Shown in pieces: positions 9,809 to 17,069 of a stretch of DNA of 64,000 nt. A program made the position numbers and the translations under genes. This stretch comes from Sorangium sp025924095. Lineage in GTDB: Bacteria; Myxococcota_A; Polyangia; Polyangiales; Polyangiaceae. A model generated the notes under the pieces. The model was given only the letters and a program-made list of their open reading frames with translations. It was not told the DNA's origin and searched no databases. Where the stretch lies: NCBI RefSeq assembly GCF_051521505.1, contig NZ_CP150356.1, forward strand, positions 1,240,001 to 1,304,000, written 5' to 3'. Position 1 is the first letter of the stretch. Every line of letters begins with the position of its first letter.

Positions 9809-10540
9809 TCACCGTTCTGTCTCCGGCGCCGGAGCGCGCGTGAAGCGGTAGCCGGCGCCGCGCACGGTCACGAGGTGCCGCGGCGAACGCGGGTCGGGCT
9901 CGAGCTTCGCGCGCAGCCGGTTGATGAAGTTGTCGACCGTGCGATCGGTGCCGAAGTAGTCCGCGCCCCAGACCGCGTCGAGGATGCGCTGGCGCGGCAG
10001 GAGCGCGCCCTCGCGCTCGACGAAGAAGCGCAGGAGCTTCATCTCGAGCGCCGTGAGCTCGACGGGCGCCCCGCGCCGCTCCACACGGTGGGCGCGGAAG
10101 TCGACGACGACCTCCGCGAACTGCACGACCGCGCGCTCGGCGTCGCCGAGCCGCCGCCGCCGGAGCGCCGCGTCGACGCGGGCGAGGAGCTCGGACACGC
10201 CGAACGGCTTCACGATGTAGTCGTCCGCGCCGAGCCGGAGCCCCCGCACCCTGTCCTGCTCCTCGCCCTTGGCGGTGACCATCAGGATGGGCAGATCGGC
10301 GTCGTGCCGGCGGAGCTCCTCGCAGATCTCGAAGCCGTTCATCTCGGGCAGCATCACGTCGAGCAGCACGAGATCGGGCCGCGCGGCGAGCGCCATCGAG
10401 AGCCCCTCGGCGCCCGTCTTCGCCACCTCGACGCGGAAGCCCGCGGAGCGCAGCGTCTTTTGGAGGCCGAGGCGCAGCGTCGGGTCGTCCTCGACGACGA
10501 GGACGGTCTCCAGCCTGCCATGGGGCGTCTTCTCGGTCAT
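9809..10540 (-). CDS. OmpR/PhoB-family response regulator
   Basis: A 243-residue protein with an N-terminal receiver (VLVVEDDPTLRLGLQ, phospho-acceptor Asp near 57 in LVLLDVMLPEMNG, Thr in MVTAKGE, Lys in YIVKPF). A C-terminal winged helix follows (ELTALEMKLLRFFVEREG, GTDRTVDNFINRLRAKLE, VTVRGAGYRF). This is the OmpR/PhoB type that binds DNA as a dimer once phosphorylated. Its ATG overlaps the stop of the upstream sensor kinase by 4 bp (ATGA), so the two are translationally coupled and very likely cognate. The nearby PhoD phosphatase gene hints at phosphate or envelope regulation, but no binding site was identified. Confidence 0.92.
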   Translation of the reverse strand: MTEKTPHGRLETVLVVEDDPTLRLGLQKTLRSAGFRVEVAKTGAEGLSMALAARPDLVLLDVMLPEMNGFEICEELRRHDADLPILMVTAKGEEQDRVRGLRLGADDYIVKPFGVSELLARVDAALRRRRLGDAERAVVQFAEVVVDFRAHRVERRGAPVELTALEMKLLRFFVEREGALLPRQRILDAVWGADYFGTDRTVDNFINRLRAKLEPDPRSPRHLVTVRGAGYRFTRAPAPETER

Positions 10541-12393
10541 GGAGTCGGCTCCTTCGGTCCCGGGATCCACAGGGTGAACGCGGCGCCGCGGCCCGGCTCG
10601 CTCTCGACGCGGGCGCTGCCGCCGTGCGCGCGGGCGACGTGCCGGACAAGCGACAGCCCGATGCCGCTGCCCGAGACGGCGTGGCTCAGCCGGTCGTCGG
10701 CGCGCTCGAACGGCTCGAAGATGCGGCGCTGGTCGCGCCGGGCGACGCCCGGGCCGCGGTCCTCGACGGCGATCGCGACGCCGCCCCGCTCGCGCGCGAC
10801 GCGGACGCGGTAGGGGGCGGCGAGCGGCGCGTACTTCAGGGCGTTGGCGAGGAGGTTGTCGACCGCGAGCTCTATCTGGCCCGCGTCGATGCTCGCCTCC
10901 GCGGCCGGGTCGAGCTCGCGCTCGACCCCGGGCATCTCCGGGTTCCGCTCCTCGAACCTGTCGATCGAGGCCGCGACCGCCTCCGCGACGCGCGCCGGGG
11001 CGCGATCGGCGGCCGCGCGTCCGGCCATCATCCGGCTGAAGCCGAGCAGCCGCTCGACGGTCTCGCCGAGCCGCCGCGACTCGCGCCCGAGCGCCTCGAA
11101 CACCTCGCGGTGCTCCTCCGGCGCGAGCCGCCCCTCCTCGAGCAGCTCCGCGAGCATGCGCACCGACGCGATCGGCGTCCGGAGCTCGTGCGAGACGGCG
11201 GCGACGAAGTCGGTGCGCAGCTCGCTGGAGCGCCGGGCGGCGCGCATGCGCGCGAACAGGAGCGCGGCCAGCCCGAGGGCGAGCGCCGCGGCGGCGGCGC
11301 CGACGCCGACGAGCAGCCGCTTGCCCCGCGCCGCGTGCCGCGCCACGGCCGCCGGATCCGCGGGCGAGAGCCGCACGGCGAGCTCGGGCGCGATCGACAG
11401 GAGCGCCGCGGGCGCGCCGCCGAGCTCGGGCGCGGCGGGCGCCCGACCGGCGGCCCCGGCGAGGACGTCGGCGCGCACGTCGGGCGGCACCGGGCCCGCG
11501 CCGCCGCGGAGCCAGCCGGCGAGCGACCCGGCGTGGATCACGAAGCCGGCGGAGCGCCCGTCCGGGAGCGCCCGCAGCGTGCCCGCGGAGGCGCCCGCGC
11601 GCCACGAGACGAGCCCGCGCGCGTCGGGGCGCGCGCGCAGCGCGGCGTCGAGGCCTCCGCGCCGGAGCTCGGCCACGAGCGCGTCCCGCTCCGGGCGCGG
11701 GGCCGCGAGGGCCGCGCGCGCTCGCTCGCGCGGCTCGCCCGAGAGCGCCGCGTCCACCTCGATCGCGGCGGCCTGTCGCTCCGCCTCGGAGAGCCCCGCC
11801 GCGTGCGCCTCGAGCCACGCGGCGACGGCCGGCTGGTCGACGTCGACGGCGCGGCCTTCCGCGGCGTCGAGCGCGAGGACGGGCCAGAGCCACCGCCCCG
11901 CGGGCGACCGGGCCTCGGCGCAGCGCGCGAGGAAGTCGCGGCGCGCGCCGGCGCGGCCCTGGGCGTCCGGCCCGGCGGCGGCGCGGGCCAGCGCGGCGCA
12001 CCCCCCGGGCGCGGGCGCAAGCGGCAGCGCGGCCTGGGGCGGCAGCAGCACGGAGCGATCCGGCGCGAGCAGCACCGGCGCGGCGAACGGCGGCGCGATC
12101 CCGGCGAGCGCCGCCGCGGCGGCCTCGGGCGCGCCGTCGATCGGGAGGGCGGCGAGGGCGGCGGCGGCGCTGTCGGTCTCCTGGTCGAGCGCGCGCGACA
12201 GGCGGGCGGAGGCGGTGGACAGCCCGAGCGCCACCTCGCGGCGGGCGCCGTCGGCCTCGTTGGCGAGGGCGCGCAGGCCGAGGACGCCGACGCAGATCGC
12301 GGGGACGCTCGCGGCGGCGGCGAAGAGCGCCCAGTCGCGCAGGCGGCTGGCCCGGGGGGAGAGCACGGGCGCAGGATCGCACGGGAAGGTCAC
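10537..12393 (-). CDS. Membrane sensor histidine kinase
   Basis: A 618-residue kinase. Membrane helix 1 is about 20-42, followed by a roughly 300-residue Ala-rich extracytoplasmic sensor region with no recognised domain. Helix 2 is about 353-376. The HisKA helix carries the phospho-acceptor His in VSHELRTPIASVRML. HATPase motifs are DNLLANALKYA (N box), EDRGPGVA (G1) and SGSGIGLSLVRHV (G2). The GTG start at 12393 lies before the first membrane helix; other GTG starts a few codons in are possible. It shares ATGA with its response regulator. Sensor Ala/Pro/Arg content is extreme and gives no ligand clue. Confidence 0.9.
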   Translation of the reverse strand: MTFPCDPAPVLSPRASRLRDWALFAAAASVPAICVGVLGLRALANEADGARREVALGLSTASARLSRALDQETDSAAAALAALPIDGAPEAAAAALAGIAPPFAAPVLLAPDRSVLLPPQAALPLAPAPGGCAALARAAAGPDAQGRAGARRDFLARCAEARSPAGRWLWPVLALDAAEGRAVDVDQPAVAAWLEAHAAGLSEAERQAAAIEVDAALSGEPRERARAALAAPRPERDALVAELRRGGLDAALRARPDARGLVSWRAGASAGTLRALPDGRSAGFVIHAGSLAGWLRGGAGPVPPDVRADVLAGAAGRAPAAPELGGAPAALLSIAPELAVRLSPADPAAVARHAARGKRLLVGVGAAAAALALGLAALLFARMRAARRSSELRTDFVAAVSHELRTPIASVRMLAELLEEGRLAPEEHREVFEALGRESRRLGETVERLLGFSRMMAGRAAADRAPARVAEAVAASIDRFEERNPEMPGVERELDPAAEASIDAGQIELAVDNLLANALKYAPLAAPYRVRVARERGGVAIAVEDRGPGVARRDQRRIFEPFERADDRLSHAVSGSGIGLSLVRHVARAHGGSARVESEPGRGAAFTLWIPGPKEPTP

Positions 12394-12497
12394 CGCAATG
12401 TCACGGGTCGGGGAGAGGTGAGCGGCCCGCTCGCCGGCCCCACGACAGCTCCGCCGGCGCCTTCACCGGGCGCGCGGCGTCCGCCGGGCGCGCAGGC

Positions 12498-14681
12498 TCA
12501 GATCCACTTCTGCGTGGCGGGGTCCCAGCGCTTCCACGCGCCGCGGACGTCCCGGTAGATCTCGCTCTCCCCGCGGAGGGTGCGGAACCGCTCGCTCCCG
12601 ACCTCCAGCGCGTCGCCGTTCTCCGCGTGATCGGTCAGCGCCTCGGCGGCGTCGATGCTCCGCATGTCGGCGACGAGCTCTTCTCCGCTCGCCTCGATCA
12701 CCACATAGCCGTGGGCATAGCTGTTGGCGTGAGCGAGGTGGGGGTTCACCTTCGTCGCGGTCGACGTGAGCAGACCGTCGATGCCGGCGGCGAGCAGCGT
12801 GGCCCCCGGGACCGCGCTCAGCACCGGATCGCCGGCCAGCTGGCTCAGCAGCATCTCGCGGAAGGACGCCGACGAGACGGCGCCGCCCACGAACTCGACG
12901 ATCTTCTTCGAGGGATCGCCGCTGACGCCCGCCGTCCCCGCGTAGAAGGCGTGGATGTCGCCGGTGATCGCCACGACGCCGCCCACCTCGGCGAGCCGCT
13001 CCAGGAGCTCGTTCCGCTTGCTGGGGAACCCGTCCCAGGTGTCGGCGTTCATGATGAAGCGACGCTTGAACTGCTCGGGGACGCTGTAGGGGCCGAGATC
13101 GACGGCGAGCGGGAGGAGGCAGAGCTCGTTGCCCCAGACCTTCCAGGTCGCCTTCGAGCCTTCCATGGTGTCGAGGAACCAGGACTCCTGCTCGGCGCCC
13201 ATCATGTCCTCGCTCGCGCCCTGCGTCTCCTTGTAACGGATGGCAGCGTAGATATCGAAGGTGTCCTTGATCGTGAGGTAGCGAGCCCCGATCGCGCCGT
13301 GGGCGCTGAACTTGCCGAGATCCACATACGCGATGCCCCGATCGAAGAAGTTCGACTCCGCCGCATCGATGAGCGGGATCTGCATGTCCCCCGGCAGGCC
13401 CTCGTTCACGCCGGCGACGATCTGGTTGATGGCGAGGACGCTGATCTTCCCCGTCACCTCGGCGGCGTCGTAGCCGGCGGCCTCCGCGGCCCCCTTGAGG
13501 GCCGAGGCGTAGATGCCGTCGGCGTACGTCTCGATGTCGTTCACGTACGGCATGGCGAGCTCGGGGACATCCCCGAGCTCGGCCCCGAGCTTTCCATGAT
13601 CGAGCACCACCGTGCCGGGGAAGGCGCCCTCGGGGATGAGGTGATCCGGCCGGTAGCTGCGCAGATCCGTCATCACCAGGTGGACGTGCTGGCCGAACAC
13701 GAAGTCGCGGTAGATGCGGAAATTGTCCGGGAGCGAGGCGCCGGGGTCCTGCTCGACGTCGTCGCCGTAATCGACGGGCTGGTACTCGAACCAGGCCTGG
13801 CTGGCGGCCTTGCGGCGCTCCACGTCGGTCTCGTCCTTCCGGTCGTCGAAGTAGGTGGCCGTCGCGCCGAAGGCGTCGTTCGAGAACTCGTGATCATCCC
13901 ACGTGGCGATCATCGGGAAGCTCTCGTGGACCTTCTGGAGGCTCGCGTCGGAGCGATAGGTCCTGTAGAGCTCCCGGTAGTTGCTGAGCGACCTGGCCGC
14001 GTGAAAGGCGGTATCGCCCTCGCCGAGGGCGATGGCGCCGGCCGCGTCGGTGAAGACGACGCGGCGCCCGTCGGTGTTCTGGAAGCTGGGATCGCCGGTC
14101 GTCTCGTAGATGTAGTCGCCGAGGTGGACGAAGAAGTCGAGCTCCTCCCGGGCGAGCGCCAGGTAGGGATTGTAGAACCGTCCGATGTAATCCTGGCACG
14201 ACACGTAGGCGAATCGGACCTTGACGTCGGCCTCCTCGGCAGGCGCGGTCTTTGTGCGCCCCACGCGAGACACGTAGCCCGTGTCGCCCTTCACGTAGAC
14301 GAAGCGATAGTAGTAGACCGCGCCCGCCGACAGGCCGCGGACCTTCACCTTGACGCAGTGATCGTGCCTCGCGAGCGCCTTCACCTTCGCCTGCCCGGCG
14401 TCGAGCGCCACCCGCTGCGTGAACCCGGCGTCGGTCGCGACCTCGACCTCGAGATCGAGATCCTCCTCGCCGTCCTGCACGCGGGCCCAGAGGACGACGC
14501 TGCCGGGGCGAGGGTCGCCGGAGGCGATCGACTGGGGGAAGTACGCGGAGCCGTCGGTGAGCTCGCGCTCGGGCTCGGCGTCGAGCGGATTGATGATCTC
14601 GGGGTCGCGGCCGCAGGCCGGGACGACCAGCGCGCCGGCGGTAACGAGGGTGGCTCGAAGGAAATCTCTGCGCTTCAGCAT
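12498..14681 (-). CDS. PhoD-family alkaline phosphatase/phosphodiesterase, Tat-exported
   Basis: Start at 14681 (MLKRRDFLRATLV) provides a twin-arginine signal followed by VVPACG, so the enzyme may be a Tat-exported lipoprotein. An N-terminal Fn3-like PhoD_N domain (YFPQSIASGDPRPGSVVLWARV) precedes the metallophosphatase core. Metal-site motifs are VHLGDYIYETTGD near residue 184, TWDDHEFSND near 255 and ITGDIHAFYAG near 570. Known PhoD enzymes hydrolyse phosphomono- or diesters using Ca/Fe outside the cytoplasm. At 727 residues it is longer than the Bacillus enzyme. It lies 104 bp upstream of the kinase-regulator pair in the same direction, so all four minus-strand genes may be co-expressed. 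Confidence 0.9.
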   Translation of the reverse strand: MLKRRDFLRATLVTAGALVVPACGRDPEIINPLDAEPERELTDGSAYFPQSIASGDPRPGSVVLWARVQDGEEDLDLEVEVATDAGFTQRVALDAGQAKVKALARHDHCVKVKVRGLSAGAVYYYRFVYVKGDTGYVSRVGRTKTAPAEEADVKVRFAYVSCQDYIGRFYNPYLALAREELDFFVHLGDYIYETTGDPSFQNTDGRRVVFTDAAGAIALGEGDTAFHAARSLSNYRELYRTYRSDASLQKVHESFPMIATWDDHEFSNDAFGATATYFDDRKDETDVERRKAASQAWFEYQPVDYGDDVEQDPGASLPDNFRIYRDFVFGQHVHLVMTDLRSYRPDHLIPEGAFPGTVVLDHGKLGAELGDVPELAMPYVNDIETYADGIYASALKGAAEAAGYDAAEVTGKISVLAINQIVAGVNEGLPGDMQIPLIDAAESNFFDRGIAYVDLGKFSAHGAIGARYLTIKDTFDIYAAIRYKETQGASEDMMGAEQESWFLDTMEGSKATWKVWGNELCLLPLAVDLGPYSVPEQFKRRFIMNADTWDGFPSKRNELLERLAEVGGVVAITGDIHAFYAGTAGVSGDPSKKIVEFVGGAVSSASFREMLLSQLAGDPVLSAVPGATLLAAGIDGLLTSTATKVNPHLAHANSYAHGYVVIEASGEELVADMRSIDAAEALTDHAENGDALEVGSERFRTLRGESEIYRDVRGAWKRWDPATQKWI

Positions 14682-15010
14682 GGAGCATTCAGGGAATCCT
14701 GGAACTTTCTCGGGTGTCAACCTCCTTGTGGAGCTCGCCGTGCGAACCTTCACGCGCGAGCGCGTGACGAGGACCGCGACGGGCAGGCGCCGAGCCGAGC
14801 GCCGTTCGACACATGCGCAGCGCGTCTCTGCGGCCGGGCGTGGGTGGCGTGGGTGGCGTGGGTTGAACGAGCGCCCGCGCGGCCGGGGGGCACCTACAAG
14901 GGGGTCAGATGTCGATTGACGTAGGTGAACGTGGCGCGGCGTGCTCGCGCATCTCGTCCGCGAACATCATTGCCCCATAAAGGATCGATGAGCTACGCTG
15001 TGCGTTTAGT
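14682..15010. other. Divergent intergenic region, PhoD gene and CheX-like gene
   Basis: No coding sequence supported. It holds short direct repeats of gtgggtggc around 14842-14866 and a relatively AT-rich segment near 14965-15010 just before the CheX-like ATG. Promoters for both divergent genes should be here, but no clear -35/-10 pair or operator is seen. Confidence 0.4.
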
Positions 15011-15712
15011 ATGGTGCGTCGCCGGGGCATCACGAGCGATCGTCAGTCCGAGGCGCGGCCTGGGCCCAGCATCCACGAGCGCCCGGGCATCGAGCACCGC
15101 GCCCCGAGCTCCTCGCAGCGACCTGCGCCGCCGTCCGTGCCCGGGCGTTCCAGCCCGCCCAGCGAGCCGTCGCCTACTTCCCGGCCGCCTCCGTCGCGCA
15201 AGGTACGGACGATCGACGTCCTGATTCAAGGCGCGACCGTGGAGCTCTTTCATTTTTATGGTGTCGCCATCGCGCCGGCGGACACTGGAGATAGCCGCGA
15301 GGAGGTGCGCCTTCACAGCGATCCCGCGAGCACGGTCGAGTTCTCGGCGCGCGGCTTCACCGGCGTGCTGGCCCTGTCTGCGCACCCTGGCGTGTTTCGC
15401 TCCATGAGCGGGGTGCCGCCCATGGCCGACGGCGTGGGCGACTGGATGCGCGAGGTGGCCAATCAGCTCATGGGCAAGGTGAAGAGCCGCCTCGCCCGGT
15501 TCCAGATCGCGCTTCACGCCGAGCTGCCGCAGCTGCGCCACCCGAGCGACGTGGAGCGCCGGGCCCGGAGCGGCAAGCAGCAGTTCTGCTACTCTTTCAG
15601 GACGTTGAAGGGCGAGGTGCTCGTCTCGTTGAGCGGCGATTTCGACGAGAGCTCCCTGGTGTTCTCGAACGCGTCCCCGCTCCCCCTCGACGGCAAACTC
15701 ATCCTCTTCTGA
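15011..15712 (+). CDS. CheX-like phosphatase domain protein with Pro/Ser-rich N terminus
   Basis: A 233-residue protein. Residues 1-66 are low-complexity (Arg, Pro, Ser) and probably disordered. Residues about 67-233 form a CheX/CheC-like domain. The key signature is D-x3-E-x2-N in GDWMREVANQLMGKVKSRL with Pro 22 residues after the Asn. This matches the CheC/CheX/FliY active-site consensus, where Glu and Asn dephosphorylate CheY-P. It resembles the protein at 21892, including the LILF/VLLF C terminus. No kinase or CheY is adjacent, so it is an orphan. No strong ribosome site precedes 15011, so a start inside the low-complexity tail is possible. The stop codon overlaps the 125-bp palindromic repeat. 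Confidence 0.72.
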   Translation: MVRRRGITSDRQSEARPGPSIHERPGIEHRAPSSSQRPAPPSVPGRSSPPSEPSPTSRPPPSRKVRTIDVLIQGATVELFHFYGVAIAPADTGDSREEVRLHSDPASTVEFSARGFTGVLALSAHPGVFRSMSGVPPMADGVGDWMREVANQLMGKVKSRLARFQIALHAELPQLRHPSDVERRARSGKQQFCYSFRTLKGEVLVSLSGDFDESSLVFSNASPLPLDGKLILF

Positions 15713-15835
15713 GCGGCGGTCGCCCGCTTCGGATACGGGCCCATCTCGGCGCTTTCGGTGCTCAGCGCACTGGAGTGCGCTTGCGCGCCGAAAACGCCGA
15801 GCTGGACCCGTCTCCTGTGCGGGCGACCGCCGCTC
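15711..15835. repeat. 125-bp dispersed palindromic element, copy A
   Basis: A 125-bp imperfect palindrome starting inside the stop codon of the CheX-like gene. Outer arms are GAGCGGCGGTCGCCCGC and its exact reverse complement (17 bp); the centre is GCGCACT-gg-AGTGCGC. In between, ctcggcgctttcgg pairs with ccgaaaacgccgag (one mismatch). A second copy of equal length lies at 56341-56465 with 11 differences out of 125 by hand alignment. Several differences are paired, which supports a conserved hairpin. Possible roles are terminator, mRNA 3'-end stabiliser or non-autonomous mobile palindrome. Confidence 0.85.
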
Positions 15836-16128
15836 GGGGGCGCATGCACAGGAGGACGGCATGGGGGGGCGAAGGAGCGTGGGGGCGGCGCGAGGCGGAT
15901 CAGGCAGGAGACGCCAGGACGTCAGAGAGGCCAGGAGGTTTTCATCCTGGCGTCGGGACGGTCGGCTCCTTCTCATTCGGACTCGACTCTAGAACATCGA
16001 ACAGGTTGAAAGGCCGCGAGAAAAAGAGATTTTGAACCACAGAGAGGCGCAGGGGAGAGAGAAATGAACGTGCCATTCCCCTGCCTGTCCTCTGTGGTTC
16101 ATTCTCGGTCTGCAAGCGGACCGGTGCT
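15836..16128. other. Intergenic region between CheX-like gene and minus-strand lipoprotein unit
   Basis: No gene supported. It contains a Gly/Arg-biased GC-rich stretch, then AT-richer DNA from about 15940 and the hairpin terminator at 16034-16100 for the convergent minus-strand unit. Confidence 0.4.
16015..16100 (-). terminator. Rho-independent-like terminator of the lipoprotein/PstS/porin unit
   Basis: Inverted arms at 16034-16056 (GAACCACAGAG...) and 16077-16100 (...CTCTGTGGTTC) enclose a loop of about 20 bp. Read on the minus strand, the hairpin begins 28 bp after the lipoprotein stop and is followed by a T-rich run (CTCTTTTTCTC, 16020-16030). That is the right order for an intrinsic terminator. 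The GAACCACAGAG arm resembles a hairpin word I have seen repeated in other bacterial genomes (recollection, not checked). Confidence 0.6.
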
Positions 16129-16572
16129 CTAGGCGCCGCCGCCGCCGCCGCCGCCGGTGCCGGCGGGGCTGCTGCCACCGCCGCCGCCCGTGGCGCCGCT
16201 GCCGCCGGTGCCCGGGGCGCCGCCACCGGTGCCGGCGGCGCCGCCGCCACCGCCATCACCGCCGCCAGTGCCCGTGGCGCCGCCGCCACCGCCATCACCG
16301 CCGCCAGTGCCCGTGGCGCCGCCGCCACCGCCATCACCGCCGCCAGTGCCCGGGGCGCCGCCGGTGCCGGTGGTGCCGGTCGTGCTGCCGGTGCCCGTGG
16401 GGGGGGGCAGCGGGGGGGGCTGAACGCAGCCGTTGAAGAAGACGACCTGGCCCGGCTCGCAGGGGTCCGAGTCCCAGCAACCCACAAGCATCGCCGCGGA
16501 AAGGGCGCCAAGGACGACGACCAAGGCCCCTCGGCAGCTGGACAGCAATAGGCGAGTCGACTGGATGTCCAT
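16129..16572 (-). CDS. Small lipoprotein with Gly/Thr-rich repeat tail
   Basis: A 147-residue protein. The N-terminal signal ends MLVGC (Cys32 lipidated), then a short Cys-containing segment (DSDPCEPG, FFNGC) that could form a disulphide, a Pro stretch and a roughly 90-residue tail of Gly, Thr, Ala and Asp. The tail includes three 13-residue repeats (GGGDGGGGGATGT). Start at 16572 has GAGAGAGG upstream. It is the last gene of a minus-strand unit, 23 bp after the PstS-like gene. Such glycine-rich lipoproteins are common in Sorangium-type genomes and have no assigned function; surface exposure is inferred. Confidence 0.7.
   Translation of the reverse strand: MDIQSTRLLLSSCRGALVVVLGALSAAMLVGCWDSDPCEPGQVVFFNGCVQPPPLPPPTGTGSTTGTTGTGGAPGTGGGDGGGGGATGTGGGDGGGGGATGTGGGDGGGGGAAGTGGGAPGTGGSGATGGGGGSSPAGTGGGGGGGA
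16241..16357. repeat. Three tandem 39-bp repeats in the Gly-rich lipoprotein
   Basis: Units at 16241-16279, 16280-16318 and 16319-16357 are nearly identical and encode GGGDGGGGGATGT in phase. The copy number is likely to vary between strains through slippage or unequal exchange. Confidence 0.85.
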
Positions 16573-16595
16573 CGTTCGTTCCTCTCTCGACAGGC

Positions 16596-17051
16596 TCACG
16601 GCGGCACCACCTGTCCGTCGCGGATGCGCGCGATCACCTTGACGGTGGGGTTGACATCGCTGGCAGCCATGTACCCGATGCCGCCAGCCTGCTCGCCCAC
16701 GGCGCGGAGGACGGCGCTCGGATTCGGCACCTTGCGCGGCGGCCGCTCGCCGCCGCGGATCTTTCGATCGATCCAGTAGCGAGCGACGCCCTCGGGATCG
16801 AGGCCCAGCACCGCCATGTCGAAGCGCTGCCGCATCGAGGAGTCCTCGGGGAGGTTCACCGGCATCGCCGACCTGCCGTACCACTCCGTACGTGTCGTCT
16901 GGAAGAGCGGGCGGAGCGTGTCGCGCCCCGCCGCCCGCGCGGGGTTGGCCTGGTTGACAACGATGACGATCTCGTCCTCCTCCGCGAACGACGAGGCCGA
17001 CGGGGTCATGCCGAGGAGGGCCAGGAGGAGCAGAAGGGATAAACGCTTCAT
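16596..17051 (-). CDS. PstS-like phosphate-binding-fold periplasmic protein
   Basis: A 151-residue protein with a signal peptide (KRLSLLLLLALLGMTPSAS). It is followed by a compact PBP-like domain: IVIVVNQANPARAAGRDTLR, then FQTTRTEWYGRSAMPVNLPE and a C-terminal GIGYMAASDVNPTVKVI. This pattern is typical of short PstS-related phosphate ABC transporter substrate-binding-like proteins, which are about half the length of true PstS. No ABC permease is nearby. It lies 18 bp after the porin stop and 23 bp before the lipoprotein gene, so it belongs to a three-gene unit. The sequence does not prove phosphate binding; an assembly or sensing role at the porin is equally possible. Confidence 0.72.
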   Translation of the reverse strand: MKRLSLLLLLALLGMTPSASSFAEEDEIVIVVNQANPARAAGRDTLRPLFQTTRTEWYGRSAMPVNLPEDSSMRQRFDMAVLGLDPEGVARYWIDRKIRGGERPPRKVPNPSAVLRAVGEQAGGIGYMAASDVNPTVKVIARIRDGQVVPP

Positions 17052-17069
17052 GATTGCGTTGAACCTCTC

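Noticed and set aside
15836..16030. Possible small gene after repeat copy A
   Set aside because: Short frames lack ribosome sites and any similarity; part of their sequence comes from the palindromic element.
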